Positions 12,826-26,940 are shown, numbered from the stretch's first letter. The stretch: DNA of 64,000 nucleotides from Cocos nucifera (GCA_006176705.1 QRFJ01004839.1:229634-293633); one strand, 5' to 3'. A program made the numbers and translations. Notes: generated by a model not told the origin, from the sequence alone.

Positions 12826-13007
12826 CGGCATTGGAAAGCAGATTAAGTTTGATGAGAAAGTCTCACAAGTACAATGAGCTAAGGACCAATTGGAACCAAA
12901 TCAGGTTGAGCCAATAAGAACACTACCTCCTCCACCTCATAGATCAGAAAGAGTTTCTCCGTCCCCCTGAAAGATACTTAGGTATTATTTCAGAGAAAGT
13001 AGAGAAA

Positions 13008-14660
13008 ATGTTCCTCGTAGGTAATGGTGCTCATGGTGATGACCCCAAAACCTACAACGAGGCGATATCAGATATCGACTCCGAGAAATGGCTAGAGGCA
13101 ATACAGTCAGAAATTGACTCGATGCACTCAAACCAAGTCTGGACCTTGGTAGATCCATCAGAAGGTATAGTACCTATTGGGTGTAAATGGATCTTCAAGA
13201 AAAAGATTGGTGCAGATGAAAATATGGAGACATTCAAGGCTATACTAGTGGCAAAAAATTATAGTCAGCGCGAAGGCATTGACTATCAAGACACCTTTTT
13301 CCCAATGGCTATGCTAAAATCCATCCGCACATTGCTTGTCGTTGTAGCCTATTTCGATTATGAAATATAAAAAATGGACGTAAAAATGACATTCTTAAAT
13401 GGATATCTTGAGGAAGATATCTATATGGAACAGCCGCTAGGTTTCACATTCAGGTTTGGGATACTTGATCAACAAGGTTGGCAAGCTGCAAAGTTCATAT
13501 ATGGACTTAAGCAAGCATCTCGGAGTTGGAACAACTCATTCAATGCATGTGATCAAAATGTTTGATTTTCAATAAAAATAAGAAGAAAATCGTGTCTGTT
13601 TCTCAAAAGATCAGTTGAAGGCGCTGTTGTCTTCCTCGTATTGTACGTGATTGACATCCTTCCTTATTGGGAATTGATACTCCTCATAGTTACGACAATC
13701 AAAATTATCGTTTCCCAAGGAAATTCTCATGAAAGACCTAGCGTGAAGCATCCTTATTCTAGAATTAAAATCGTATAGGATAGATGAATAGGAGCATCTA
13801 AACTTTCACAGAAAGATTACAAAAGGAAAGACTAAAGAGATTTAGTATGAGAAAACTCTAAGACGGAATTAATATCCTTCAAGACCATGGTATTCACTCT
13901 TTCCAAGAAGACTGTGCCCTAGCACAACCTGAGGAAAATTAGAACACAATGAGCAAGATTCCTTATGCTTCTACAATAGGAGCCTCATGTATGCAATGAT
14001 ATGTACAACGACCCTGATTATAGCCCATGCTGTGAGTATCACAAGTAGTATATCAGTCAAATTCAGTAAAAGACACTGGACTTCTATGAAATGCTATCCT
14101 TATAGTACTTAAGAAGACTAAGGATATGATGTGGTCATTGTAATGAGAGAACTCCAAGGTTTCAGGGATACACAGACTCGGATTTCATGTTCGATCGTAG
14201 ATAATCGAAAGTCGACATCTGAGAGTCTGTTTAATGTGCAATGATGGTGCTTGTCAGCTGGAAGAGTTCAAGCAAATCGTGATAGCAGATTTCACCAATG
14301 AAATAGAAATAATCGCTGCTCAAGAAGGGCTGCGAGAGAAAGCATTCTAGTATAAATTTGCTGCAGAAATCGAAGTAAGGCCATCAGATGCCATTTCCCC
14401 CATACTACGACAATAATGCACATAGCCCTTGCTAGGAGCCAAGGTCCTCACACAGCAAATCCAAGCACATTAAAGCGCACGATAACCAACCTCGATCCGC
14501 CAATGTACCTATTGGAAGAAGGATTTACGTGAGGTCAAAGAGAGTCATTCCATAGATAATGTAGCAACCCACTTACAAAGCCATTCGCGATAACATAGAA
14601 AGATCGAAAGCCCACCTTTGAAAGAGGAATCTTAGACTTATAGCCAATGGCTCATTAGGA
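13008..14660 (+). pseudogene. Copia reverse transcriptase / RNase H, degenerate
   Basis: RT begins with the copia signature (EKWLEAIQSEIDSMHSNQVW, then CKWIFKKKIG) at 13085-13215 and continues after a stop at 13367-13369 with MDVKMTFLNGYLEEDIYMEQP (13374-13436) and FIYGLKQASRSWN (about 13495-13535). The catalytic YVDD box near 13640-13655 is damaged: the second position of the Asp pair reads Ile, and a base is inserted just after it. From 13570 to 14660 the RNase H part survives only as frame-shifted scraps. The minus-strand copy keeps an intact YVDD at the equivalent place. Confidence 0.8.
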
Positions 14661-14673
14661 TAAGTGGGAGAAT

Positions 14674-17077
14674 TGTTTAATATTTATGGCAACCCTAGAA
14701 GCCAGAAATTGCGCTGACAACTTGTACATACCACCTTCGAGGATAAAAATTTATAAGTTTGACCTATAAATCAATAAAAATGGGTTTATTTTTCTAGTCA
14801 CATGATGTGTGTTACTTTAGTGTCTGTGATACATCTTTTCGAGTGTTAGATGGTAATGATAATTCATATTTTTCAAGAGTTGAAAATTTAGACATGAATA
14901 ATCATTATTAACTCATAAATCTCTCCGACCATAGGATCATCCCAAGGATGGTGATGTGATTCGGCGAAGGCTTGTGTACAAGTCATTTCTTTAGTAGATG
15001 AGTCTTGAGGTCTATGGTGTGGAGACACGAAAGCGAGAGTACATATACTCATTAGAGATGAGGGCACTGAGCAGACCTACCTCGAGTGTCATTATGAAAT
15101 CTACCTCTCGTCAATGATTGACTAATGGTAGTGGTCTGTGTCTAGATTCTTTGACCTGAGGTGCATTTCGGTTAGTTCAACCTTGAGGGATGTTATACGT
15201 TGGACTATACATAACTCGCATCTCCTAGCCATTCGAATCCTGAGGGTTATGTTGGTTATAAGCATGTTCATGGCAGGAACTGATGTGCATCAAAGATGGA
15301 ATGCGTATTCTAACCTCGGTGGTAGCAGGAGCATCCAATGATAATCATAAATCAAGTTCAGAAGCCCAATGACCATGATACGACGTGAAATATATAGAAA
15401 GAGTTCATTTGGAATTTCACATCGACCTGAATTTGGAATAATTACATCAAATGATAGAAACTAGAGGTTTGACGAGTTCACCTTACCCTAATCTGATTCG
15501 GAGTTCAAGATAGAAGAACTTAATCACACAAGTAAAGCTGTACCAATGAGCGTTTGCATTTCACTGCCTGAGGAGTTGCCACACATAACGTGCTAGTATC
15601 ACTGGTAGATTTGAGAGGCAATTAGACAGAATTTGGATTGATCGATCATTCTAGCTATTCGAATTAGAAGAGTTTTGATCCATCGAAGAAGTTTCGACGA
15701 TTTTGATTGATAGAGATCATGACTATATTCCTATATATATCTGAACTGAACCTAAACTGGGTCACACAAAAACAAAGGCGTTTTGAATCTGGTGCTATCA
15801 GTCGACATTGAAGACGGATCCGAGTTACAAATTCGATCTGAATGAAGATTCATATTTAGGTTACAAGAAAATCGTTGCTAGCACTCGCATGAATCCTAAC
15901 GTTCTCTCTTCTTTACTATTCATAAATGTTTCCTGATTGAGCCAAAGAAAGTTTTGCTCGATCAGAGAGGCCTTCACTTGGTCTGACTGGGCCTGTCCAA
16001 GATTAGAAAAGAGATTGTCTCTATTTTGCAAGATAAGTGAGGCTTACCATTTCGTTTGGTCACCTGCCATTTTTCGTCTTTGACTTTGATCAAAAGTTGA
16101 CCTTGATTGGTCAAATAGTGACCATGTGATATTTTAACTTTTGTCCATGTGTCACCTGGCACCTATTGTGAGAGCTGGTGGAGGTCTTGGTCCCCTGCCA
16201 GATAGCTGGAAAGGAGGAGGGCGGGCACCTTGGCAATGCGCCCAAGCAGGAGGCGGTCCCAGGAGTCCCTGTTGGGATAGGGACTCCACTCTCTCTTTTG
16301 GATACTCCACAATAAGACTCTCCTAAAGAAACCAACTTTGAACTGATCTTAAGGTGCCGATCTAAGGATGAATCCGGGGACTCTATTCCGATCAATTCAG
16401 TATTAGATCGATTCACAAAGAGTTTTGATTGAATTGGAAAGAAAGAGAGTTGGATCATGCATAGTCTATAAAATAAGACCCGTACGCCAACTCCTAAATA
16501 AGAGAACACAATTTTCATGCCCCAAGGGCTGCTCTCTCTTCCTCTCATTGCAAAGCTCATCTTCTCCCCTCTCCTTCTCACGCCCAAAGAAGTTTGCGGA
16601 TTCAGTTGAGTGCAATTCCAGACGAGAGAGAATGTGTATAGAAAGCTAGAAGGCTGCACTGCTACAAAAGGTACAACTACTGATCCTTGAAAGTGTGTTT
16701 TGAAGATCCACTAAATTAGATTACAGATCTGATTTTGGGAACGTTGATAGGAGAACAAAAGGGATCTCTAGTTCCAAACCCGACAGTGATACCGATAGAG
16801 GAGCACCCTTGATGGCGTTGAAGCATTTCAGAACCTTCCGCTGTGGCTATAGGCACATCTAACGGATTAATAGGGATTAACCCCTACATCAAGGATAAAT
16901 TTAATTTAATTTAATTTATTCTAAATTTTATTTTTAATTCATTAAATAATAAGAAATTAGATCTAAATATTTTAGATCCCGATTTGGATTAAAGAGAAAA
17001 AATTTTAAATATATTTTTGATCCGATCAATCCTGAACACGAATTCTGATTTCCAAAAAAAAATCAGGATTTTCTTCA
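14674..17077 (+). repeat. 3' LTR of copia plus copy
   Basis: Begins TGTTTAATATTTATGGC and ends AGGATTTTCTTCA, 2404 bp against 2272 bp for its 5' partner. The excess comes from many one- to three-base insertions spread along its length (for example around 14750-15100 and 16100-16900). The TATA region is at about 16466-16476. Confidence 0.88.
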
Positions 17078-17082
17078 CCTAC

Positions 17083-18250
17083 CTTCACAGAGTTCGAAGC
17101 CCTTGATGAACCGCCTTCTAACCGAAGGCAATGTTTAGGTCTCTTTCATTCCAAAGAAAGGCCTTGAACTCTCCATGGCCTGGGCTGCCTGTTCTCCGAA
17201 GCTGACTTCGCCTCGCTAGCCTCCAGCGTCGGCGGACCCTACCCTCCGGCCTTTTTTTCTTTTTCTCCTCCTCCCATGCCAGAGCGCCCTTCAATGCCCG
17301 GTCAAGACGAAGGCTTCTCTTTTCGGAGCAAACGCCCTTGGAGACCTCAGAACTTCTGGCTGCTCCTTCTCCTTTCACCTAAAGCCACTCGATTTGGATT
17401 AGGCCTTTTCCTGGATGGCGATCGATTTCTCAGCTTGAAGATCCTTTGGACCTTTAGCATGCCTCCGGCCTGCCTGGTGATTCACCCTCTTAAGATGGGC
17501 CAATTATTTGGTGACCCACTACCCATAGCGCAAAGGCAGTAAAGATAGGAGAATGAAAGAAGAAAAACTGAAAAAGGAAATATGATTAAGACATAATTTA
17601 TCTGAGAAAAGTCTCTCAAAAAAGATCTTAGGATGAACTCTGCATCCAATTAAGAGTCTAGCCATGCGGTCCACTATCTCATGGCATGTCGCGAATTTTG
17701 TCAGTTAGATCCTGGATGATGTCCGAATTATCGAAGGGGTCTGCCCCGCCAATCGTCGCTGTCGGCGTGTTACTTGGTTCGCCCGGCGAGCCCTTGCGGC
17801 CGCTACCTTACTCGTTACAGGTCGAGCCTTCCCTTCTCCTTCTCCTTTTTGTCGGCGGAAGGGTGTGATGATTGCTATGCGTAATCCACTGTCGGGAGCG
17901 ATCTGCAGGGGCTTGAGAGAAGTGACCACTCCTTCGACGAGTAGGACGGCTGCGCGGTCAGGGTGACAATCGAACTTATGGGGCGGACCTCGGTTGCGCC
18001 ATCTACGGACAGAGGAGTTTGCAGCTAGGTCGGAGGCTCTGCCGACCTCCACCCATTTTGGAACACTGCGCGCTTAGCGGCCTATTCCCCTTGTCTTTTC
18101 TTCGTAGGCTGTAAAGGGTCCCTTAGTGAGCTTTCACAAGCAATCCAAGTATCCCGTATTCTGAATAAAAAAAACTTATAGTCAGCCAAGATACTTTGCA
18201 AAAACTTTACGAGAAAAAATTTGAACATTCATACTCATATAATAATATAT

Positions 18251-18307
<57 letters not shown>

Positions 18308-18859
18308 CATAAGGCAAAAAAATAGTGCTAACAATAATAGTACCGGCGGAGTTGAGAGGACTTAAGCCAAGTTTGGCGTTGAACAAGTCTGCTCTTTAGA
18401 AAGGTCGGAAAGAAGGGGAGCTTGGTACGGCCTTGAGCTTATTAGGAAGACTCAAGGTCGGCTTCGTGTAAACAGAGGGCCTCGACGAAACTAATTTCGG
18501 AGGAAAGTCCTAGGGAGGAGCGTCAGAGCAGCAAGGTCGGACATCTAAACGCTAGAAATATTTTTCCTTTCAATTTTGAATGGAAGAAGGAGCATCTTTT
18601 AGTAACCCCTTCTTACCAAACTAGGAGGAGAAATATCACTAGTCCTTCGTGGAAGGATTTGATGCTTGAAAGTATAAAAATTTTTCTGAAAAAGTGAAAT
18701 AGTTTGATCGGACTTGCCAGAATGACAAGAAAAAGGAAAATCAATTTACAAACCAAAGAAAGTTCAATATGATGGAAACAAAAAGGAAATGTTTCAAAAA
18801 GTAAAAAAGCACGACAACAAAAGATGGAAGGAGAAGTCGAAGCCCAGCGCACAAGGCTT
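17083..18859 (-). pseudogene. Accessory ORF, middle segment (right arm, part 2)
   Basis: On the minus strand this resumes directly after the CTAGA target site with ALCAGLRLLLPSFVVVLF, then a hydrophobic stretch typical of the Transposase_28 domain (18613-18859). Next come charged, low-complexity and coiled-coil-like sequence (about 17700-18060 and 17118-17400) and finally FIKGFELCEG next to the CCTAC site. Stops and shifts are frequent. A (TA)n tract interrupts it at 18240-18305. Flanked on both sides by nested copia elements. Confidence 0.55.
18240..18305. repeat. (TA)n microsatellite
   Basis: About 30 TA units with one AATA interruption, inside the decayed accessory ORF. Confidence 0.95.
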
Positions 18860-18864
18860 CTAGA

Positions 18865-21140
18865 TGAAGGAAAATCCTGATTGTTCGAACTAGGTTCGTT
18901 CAGATCTGATCAGATCAAAAGATATATTTCAAAATTTTTTTCTTTGATTTAGATCAAATCTAAGATTTTTAGATTTATTATTATTATTTTAAAAATTAAA
19001 ATAAAATTAGATAAATTAAATCAATTTTAATTTATCTTGAAGTGGGTTATCCTAATTATCCTGATGATCTTAAGCCACGAAAAGTTCTGGATCAAGCACG
19101 CAAGTGCTGGCCTTCTATCGGTATCCACTCGCAATTGAATTTGGAGATCCTCTTCTTCTCTATTCAATCTCCAAAATTAGATCTGGATCTGATTGTGAAA
19201 GGATTTCAAAACTCCTATTTAGAAGATCAGCAGTCGTCTCTTCTGCAGCAGCGCAGCCTTCTAGCTTTACTCACCTTTCTCTTTCTAGATTGCACAACCA
19301 AGGTACCAAAACTCTTTGGATGTGTATAGGAGAGGGAGAAGATACTTGTTGGCATGAAGAGGAGAGGAAGAAAGGCCTTGGGGCGTGGAGATCTTCAATT
19401 AATTCAGCCTCTTGAGGTGGGCGCAGGGTCTCTATTTTATAGGACTAACTGTGATCCACACTCTCTTTCTTCCCAACATCACAACTCTTTTGTGAAAATC
19501 AGATTCTAAATCTGAATTGGTGAGAATAAAGTCCCCTGATTTCCCTTAGAGGGGCTTAAGATCAGTCAAAGTTGGTTCTTAGGAGAACTCTTAATGGAAT
19601 CAAAAAGGAGATGGAAGTCCCTATCCAACAGGGACTCCTAGGCGCCTCCAGCTTGGGCACATCCAAGTGGTGGTGTTGCCCTCTTCCTGTCAGATCTGAA
19701 GGGAGGACAGGCCCCACCAGCCTCTCCAATAGGTGCATGACATGTGGACAGAAGTCAAAGTATCAATGGTCAATATTTGACCAGTCAAAGGATAGACTTT
19801 TGACCAAAGTCAAAGAACGAGAAATGGCAGGTGACAAAAATGGCAGGTAATGTCCTATAAAATAAGACAACCTTTTCTACTTGGACAAACCTCCAGTAGA
19901 CCATATGAAGGCTTCTGATTAGCACAAACTCCTTTGGCTCAATAGGAACAACTTATTCTGATAGCAAAAGAAGAACGTTAGGTTCATCGAGTGCTAGCAC
20001 AATTTTCTTGAAACCAATTGAATCTCATTCAATCAATTGAACTAGATCAGTTCAATTGATGATCACCAAATTCAAAAACCTTTTTGTGTGACCCAGTTAG
20101 GTTCAATTTGTATGGTAATGGGATATGTCATGATCTCTTATCATCGACACATCGAAATCCTTTCGATGGATTCAAAATCTTCTGATTTGAACAGCTAGAA
20201 TGATCGATCATCTTAAATCATTCTAATTTGCTCCCAAAATCCACCAGTGAACCTAGAGTATATGGTGGCAACCATCAAGCTGAATGGAACCTCTTGGTGC
20301 AGCTACTTTGTTGATTAAGTTCTTCTATCTTGAGCCCCGATCAGATTAGGTTAAGGTGAACTCAGTCAAACCCTAGTCTCTGTTCATATGATGTAATCAT
20401 TCGATTTCAAGTCCAATTATGAAAATCTAAATAGAAACTTTTCTATTATTTCACTTCTGCCATAGCCATAGACTTCTTGACTTGATTCTCATGATCATCA
20501 GTAGGCGCTCGCTCTCTACCACCGAGATAGATAGATTCCATCTTGTTGCTATCTAGTTCCTATATGAATCATGCTATAGCCAACATACACCTCAGGATTT
20601 CATATGGCTAGGAGATCGAGTAATGATTGACAGTATAACTAAACACCTCAAGGTTGAACTAATCCGATAATATCATGTCCACCTCAGTCAAAGAACCAGA
20701 CACACCACTGTAGCATCGAGTCAGTCATCGACGAGAAGGTTAGACTTCCTAATGACTACTCCGAGGTGTGTCACGCTCAGTGCCCTCTTCTCTAATCGAG
20801 TACCTTACTCTCCTCTGGTGTCTCATCAGTAGATCAAGACTTATCTACTAAAGAGAAGCGATTGTACACAACCTTTCGATCAATTCACCATCCTCGTGAT
20901 GATCTATGGTCGAAAGCATTTTATGAGTTAATAATGATTATTCATTCTTAAATTTTCAACTCTTGTAAAATATGAATTATCATTATCATTAACTCAAAGG
21001 ATGTATCACAGACACTAAATACACATATATATGATAGAAAATAACCATTTTATTGATTATAAGTCAAAATTATAATTTTCCTAGAAGTGTATTACAAGTG
21101 TTCAGCCAATTCTGACTTCTAGGGCACATATATCTACACA
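18865..21140 (-). repeat. 3' LTR of copia minus copy
   Basis: In element sense begins TGTGTAGATATATG and ends ATTTTCCTTCA, 2276 bp. Confidence 0.88.
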
Positions 21141-24120
21141 ATCTTCCACCCTAAAGCGTCAATTGGCTACAGTCTAAGTTCTATCTTCTCAAGATGGGCT
21201 TTGATCTTCTGCGACCCAAGACGACTTGTAAGTGGGTCTGCCACATTATCTATGGAGTTGACTCTCTTGACCTCGACAATAGCCCTTCTCGAAGGTAATC
21301 GGATGAGGTGGTATCGTCGTTAATGTGCTTGGAATTTCTGGATAGACCTTGGCTCCTAAGCAAGGGACATTATGGCCATTATTGTCGCAGTATAGAGAAA
21401 TGGCATCTGATGGCATTACTCCAATTTCTGTAGCAAACTTTATTTTACCAGATGCATTTCTTCGCAGCCTCTGATGCAGCGGATATATCATTCTTCATGG
21501 TGAATCTGCTATCACAGTTTGCTTTAAACTCTTCCAACTGACCACCATTGCCATTACAAACAGACTTCCAGATGTCGACTTTCGATCATCTACTATCGAG
21601 ACATGAATTCCGAGTCTGTGTACTCTGCAATGACCTTGGAGTTCTCCATTACTCAATAGACAACATCATATCCTTTAGTTCTTCTAAGATACCTTAAGGA
21701 TACATTTCATAGAAGTCCAGTGTTCTTACCTGAATTTGACTGATATCTTTGTGATACTCACAGCATGGCTATATCAGGTCGTGTACATAGCATGGCATAC
21801 ATGAGGCTCCCTATTGTAGAAGCATAAGGGATCTTGCTCATGGTTCTATTTTCTCAGGTGTGCTAGGGGCACATCTTCTTGGAAAGATGAATACCATGTC
21901 TGAAGGATATTTAATCCTCTTAGAGTTTTTCATACTAAATCTCTTTAGTACTTTTTATGTACATCTTCTGTGAAAGAGTCCACATCCTATTCAATCTATC
22001 CCTATAGATTTAATTCTAGAATAAAGGATGCTTCACCTAGGTCTTTCATGGAGAAATTTCTGGACAACCATTTGGACTTGGTCACATTGAGAATATCATT
22101 CCCAATAAGGAGGATGTCATCCACGTACAATTGAGGAAGAACAGCGCTTCCACTTGATCTTTTTGAAGACACACGTTTCTTTCATTTTTATGAAACAAAC
22201 GTTTTGATCACATCATTGAAATGAGTGTTCCAACTCCGAGATTGCTTGCTTAAGTCCATATATGAACCTTTGGTAGCTTACAAACTTTTGATCAGTATCA
22301 CTGATGTGAAACTAGCGGCTGTTCTATATAGATATCTTCCTCAAGATATCCATTAAGAATGCATTTTCACATCCATTTGTTTCAATTTCATAATCAAAAT
22401 AGACTCAACGGGCAAAGCTATGTGCGGATGGATTTAGCATAGCCACTTGGGAAAAAATATCCTTGATAGTTAATGCCTTTCGCTTGACTTATATCTTTGC
22501 CACTAGTCAGCCTTGAATGTCTCCATCATTTCATCTGCACCAATCTTTCTTTGAAGATCCATTTACACCCAATAGGTACTATACCTTCTGGGATTTACCA
22601 AGGTCAGACTTGGTTTGAGTGCATCGAGTCAATTTCTGACTGCATTGCCTCTAGCCATTTCTCAGAGTCGATATTTGATATCGCCTCGTTGTAGGTTTTG
22701 GGGTCATCACCATGAGCACCATTTACCTACGAGGGAATATTTTCTCTACTTTCTCTGAAAATAATACCTAAGATCTTTCAGGGGGACGGGAAACTCTTTC
22801 CGATCTAGAGGTGGAGGAGGTAGTGTTCTTATTGGCTCAATCTGATTTGGTCCAATTGGTCCTAACTCATGTACTTGTGAGACTTTCTCATCACAAGTTA
22901 ATCGAACTTTCCAATGCCGCTATCTTTGAATAAAACTATTTTTTCAAGAAAGATGAGCATGTTACTCACAATCACATTTGGGTTTCTGGAATGTAGAAAT
23001 AGTATCCTAATGACTCTTTAGGATATCCTATAGAATCGAGCTCTGAAGGACCTAAACTCTAATTGTCCGCTTGTTTCTTTGAAATGAGCCGGACAACTCC
23101 CAAATTCTGAGATGACTCAGACTTGATTTCTTACCGTGCCATATCTCATACTGGTGTGGAGGAACATTTTAGAGGGAACCCTATTCAGTAGATAAATTGA
23201 AGTTAACAATGAATATCCCCAAAGAAAAATCATGGAGGTCTGTGAAGCTCATCATGGATCAAACCATATCCAATAAGGTTCGATTTCTCCGTTCTGAAAT
23301 CCCGTTGAGTTGAGGTGTTCCTGATGGAGTCCATTGAGAGACTATGCCTTTTTCCTTAAGATAGTCTAGGAATTTTCGGCTAAGGTATTCACCTCCTCGA
23401 TCTGATCGAAGAACTTAATTGGTTTTTAGTTTATTTTTCTACTTCATGTCTGAATTCTTTGAAATTTTCAAAAGTTCAGACTTGTGTCTCATAAGATACA
23501 CATACCCATACCTAGACAGATCATCGGTAAAGGTAATGAAGTAGACAAAATTGCCTCTAGCTGACACATCAAATGGGTCGCACACATCAGTATGTACTAG
23601 GGCAAGAAGATCTGTGGCTCTTTCCCCATGTCCAATAAAAGAGAGTTTGGTCATTTTGCCTTAGAGACAAGATTCACAAGTTAGATATGACTCGAAAGTC
23701 AATGGACTGAATAGCTCATTTTTCTTCAATTTGTTGATCCTATCTTCTGCTATATAACCTAATCTCAGGGTCCATAAGTAATACGTCGTTTGGACTATCC
23801 CTAGGTCATTTGGCATTCACATTTTGCTCGATAGTTAGAACAGGTACATCAATATGTAGCTGATAAAGATCATTAATAAGGAAACCATCTGCAATTTTAT
23901 TTCTTTCATAAAGAATGTTACAATGGTCCTTAAAGAAGATAATCATATAGCCTTCTAGTGCTAAGCATGAAATAGAAATCAAATTCCTGCTAGCTACAGG
24001 CACATAATAACAGTCTTTGAAAACTAAGTCTAAACCAGATGGTAATCGAAGAGAATATGTTTCCATGGCTACTGCAGCAACTCTTGCTCCATTACCGATG
24101 CGTAGGATCATTGTCTCCAT
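21141..24120 (-). pseudogene. Copia pol (protease, integrase, RT, RNase H), minus copy
   Basis: Read on the minus strand: the protease/pre-integrase segment (23806-24120, CYYVPVASRNLISISCLALE); integrase core at 23439-23654 (MTKLSF, then HTDVCDPF, then FTDDLSRYGYVYLMRHKSE) and onward to about 22930; reverse transcriptase from about 22720, with an intact LYVDDILLIGN box encoded at about 22090-22125; then RNase H remnants to 21141. Stops and small indels occur in every domain, so no full-length enzyme is encoded. Domain order is that of Ty1/copia. Confidence 0.85.
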
Positions 24121-24296
24121 CCCTCAACCTCCTGCTATCCTCAAGACCCTGCATGGAAGTGCACAGATGAGTACTAGAACCAGAGTCAAGCACCCAACTG
24201 GATGTAGAAGAAATCATAAGGTTAGACTCAATAATGAGCATACCTCCAGAAGAACTTGTTCTTCAGGGTGGCGAGATAAGTAGGGCAGTTTCACTT

Positions 24297-25088
24297 TCAG
24301 TGGCCGTCGCTATTGCAATGGAAATACTTTTCTTTGACATTGGTCTTTTTCTTTAGCTCTGCCTTTTTCTTCTTTGTTCCTTCCATCTTCTGCTTTTTCA
24401 CAGACTTCTTTTTCTTTCCATAAGACTTTCTTTTGGAAGAAGTCCGTTCCATAGCAAGAACTGAGCCTTTAGAACCTTTCATAGAAAGCTCAGCGGTAAC
24501 CAGCATATTCATTAATTTGGCCAAAGAATTTTGAAGTTTATGCATGTGGTAATTCATGATGAATTGCCCATATGCATCAGTCAAGGATTGCAGAATAACA
24601 TCATTCTACAGATCCAAGTCTAACTTCACACCAAGTTTCTCAAGCTCTTCCATGTCCTTGATCATTGTTAGACAGTGATCTTGGACTGACTGCCTATCAC
24701 GCATCTTAGTCTTAAAAAGTCGTTTTGTGACTTGATATTTGGCTGCGCGACTCTGTTCACCAAACATCTCCTATAGGTGAGCCAATATTTGACGAGCAGT
24801 TTCGATATCTTCATGTTAGCGCTGGAGCTCATCAGACATCGAGCCCAACATATAATATCTGGCCTTATTATCTTCGTCTATCCATTTTTTCAAAGACGCT
24901 CTCTGTTCAATGGATGGATGGGCTGGTAAGGTGGGAGAGTCCTGGTCCAAAACATGGGTTAACTTCTCAAAACCCAAAATAATTTTGTAGTTCCTAAGCC
25001 AATCTTTATAATCGGATCCGATCAGTTTATGTGTGTCCAGGATACATGCTAATGGATTGGATGTAGACATTGTTCTGTAGAGAGTCAA
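24297..25088 (-). pseudogene. Copia gag, minus copy
   Basis: One uninterrupted frame phase from 25088 to 24297, broken only by three stop codons (near 24813, 24777 and 24607). The N-terminal part (HKLIGSDYKDWLRNYKIILG, then LTHVLDQD) is the usual start of plant copia gag. The middle carries the helical capsid-like part, with SLTDAYGQFIMNYHMHKL near 24580-24530. The C-terminus is lysine-rich and runs into a CCHC-like zinc knuckle (FHCNSDGH, then NC) damaged by two TGA codons at the expected tryptophan and basic positions. No shift was needed to follow the frame, so decay here was mainly by substitution. Confidence 0.8.
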
Positions 25089-26926
25089 AGATTCTAGTTA
25101 GATACTATAATTATGACTTGACTAATTTATTTAAAAATTTTATTTTTAAATAAATTAGTTTTCACTATTTTTTCGAATCCCTACACTCTCTTTGTAGAGA
25201 TACGAAAATCTCCATGATTAATGATTTCTAGTGGGTGATGCGGTCTCATCAACTGACTCATCACCTCACCTAACAGTTATTGGTGATGGGTTAGCCAATG
25301 AGTGAACAACTCTTGTTCAATGAATCTCTAATCATGGTGCACCCAAACTTGGTCTCTAATTCATAAATCTCACCATATTCGGAATATTGATCCACTCCTT
25401 AGTTAAGTCAGACCCACCATTTGCACAGATTGGATTCCTAATTGAGTCTCTCACCGTATCCGGAATATTGAGCCCAACCATCCTCCAGCCCATAGCATCT
25501 AATGCCTAATAGACATGGTTGCATCTTTTCGGTGCAACTGAGCCACTGTATCCAGCCGAGAATAATCAACCCCGAAAAGGGCCCGCACATCTACAATAGT
25601 GGAAGACCTTAGACTTAATCTTTTCTTAGGGAGAATTGATTCAGGTCTCATTAAACTAGACTTATCATAGTCATAACAATTATGACTAACCTAGTGGCAT
25701 GGGTTAGCTCGGATTATTGATCATCTCAGATCAGAACTATGTCAACAAATATGGCCAGGTAAGTAAGATCGGTGGAAGAAATATGCCATTAACTCGTACA
25801 AGAACGCATTCAGATCGAATAGCTTCCAATTAAAAATCAATCGGTCGTATGTGCCAAACTTACCTTAGACACCAAATTGTTAAGTCAGAACCAATTGGAT
25901 TAGCCTACAATCCAGATTCTAATCTCTGAGCCTAATTAGGTCTTGCTTGATCGTGACTCGATCTTGACCCAGACTTAATCCTATTAGGCTGGTCAATTTA
26001 AGCATTGTTGATCCCCTCTAACCAACTCTTGATTCGGTTTGATCAATCGCTTAGACCTAATTGAGCTACCCAAGCTCGAACCCAATATTATGAATATGTC
26101 TTAGATTTGAAATTCTCAATTTTAGATCTAATTAATATTTTATAATCTTAATTTTTAATTAAGTAGGGTTCATAAACAAAATATGCACAATAAATTCTAG
26201 AATTTCAAGATCTAGGATTTTGCAGAAAGTAAGTTTTGGGTTACTGATTAAGGACGAACGCACAGCACCCCTATACATCATAAGAACACCCCATCGAATG
26301 AAAAGAGTGGGCCTTTAAACCCTTTTTCGTTCTTATGACTGGACGGCCAAGAGGAATGCCTTAATCAGGAACATGCAATACTACAAAACAGTTTTAGATC
26401 TATATCATATATCTCATATACAAATTAAATCTAATCATGACATATTTTGCATACATCTCATGTATTGAATCATGCATGTTTTCAGATCTAAATTATCTCA
26501 TAATAATCTAAAAAATTAGATTTAAATTGATCTAATCAAAATAAATTCTAATCTAGACAATTATGTAGAACTATTCTACAACTAGTTTAGACATGCATCA
26601 ATCATATCTCATATGATATTTAAAAAATTAAATAATTTTATTTATTATTTTTTAGATGTTATTATAAATATTATAATATCAAAAAATAGTAAATAAATTA
26701 ATCTAAAATATAATTTAATCAAATTAAATTGAAAACATACAAGACTATTCTATAGAACTATTCTATTTTAGAACTAGTCATGCATATTTTCTAATCTTAG
26801 ATCCAAATTATTTAATTTTAATTTTTTCTAATTTCAAATCTGATCACATCTCATGTGACATCTAAAATTACTTATTTTTTAATTAAAATAAATTTAAAAT
26901 TAGATCTAAACACTTTTAGAACCTCA
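25089..26926 (-). other. Copia untranslated leader, minus copy
   Basis: AT-rich non-coding leader between primer-binding site and gag, matching 9854-11430 in the other copy. The part at about 25105-25300, next to gag, is absent from the plus copy. Confidence 0.7.
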
Positions 26927-26938
26927 GCTCTGATACCA
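26927..26938 (-). promoter_or_regulatory. Primer-binding site for initiator tRNA-Met
   Basis: Reads TGGTATCAGAGC on the minus strand, the canonical complement of the initiator methionine tRNA 3' end, two bases after the LTR. Confidence 0.95.
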
Positions 26939-26940
26939 CT

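Larger units (their letters stand above)
7568..17077 (+). mobile_element. Full-length Ty1/copia retrotransposon, plus-strand copy, gag-deleted
   Basis: Perfect 5-bp target duplication CCTAC at 7563-7567 and 17078-17082. It has two LTRs of about 2.3-2.4 kb (TG..CA), a primer-binding site for initiator methionine tRNA just after the 5' LTR, degenerate protease/integrase/reverse-transcriptase coding in copia order (integrase before RT), and a purine-rich tract (AAGTGGGAGAAT) before the 3' LTR. The gag gene is missing (see findings). It is inserted into the antisense accessory ORF of the surrounding gypsy element. Same family as the copy at 18865-29209. Confidence 0.92.
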
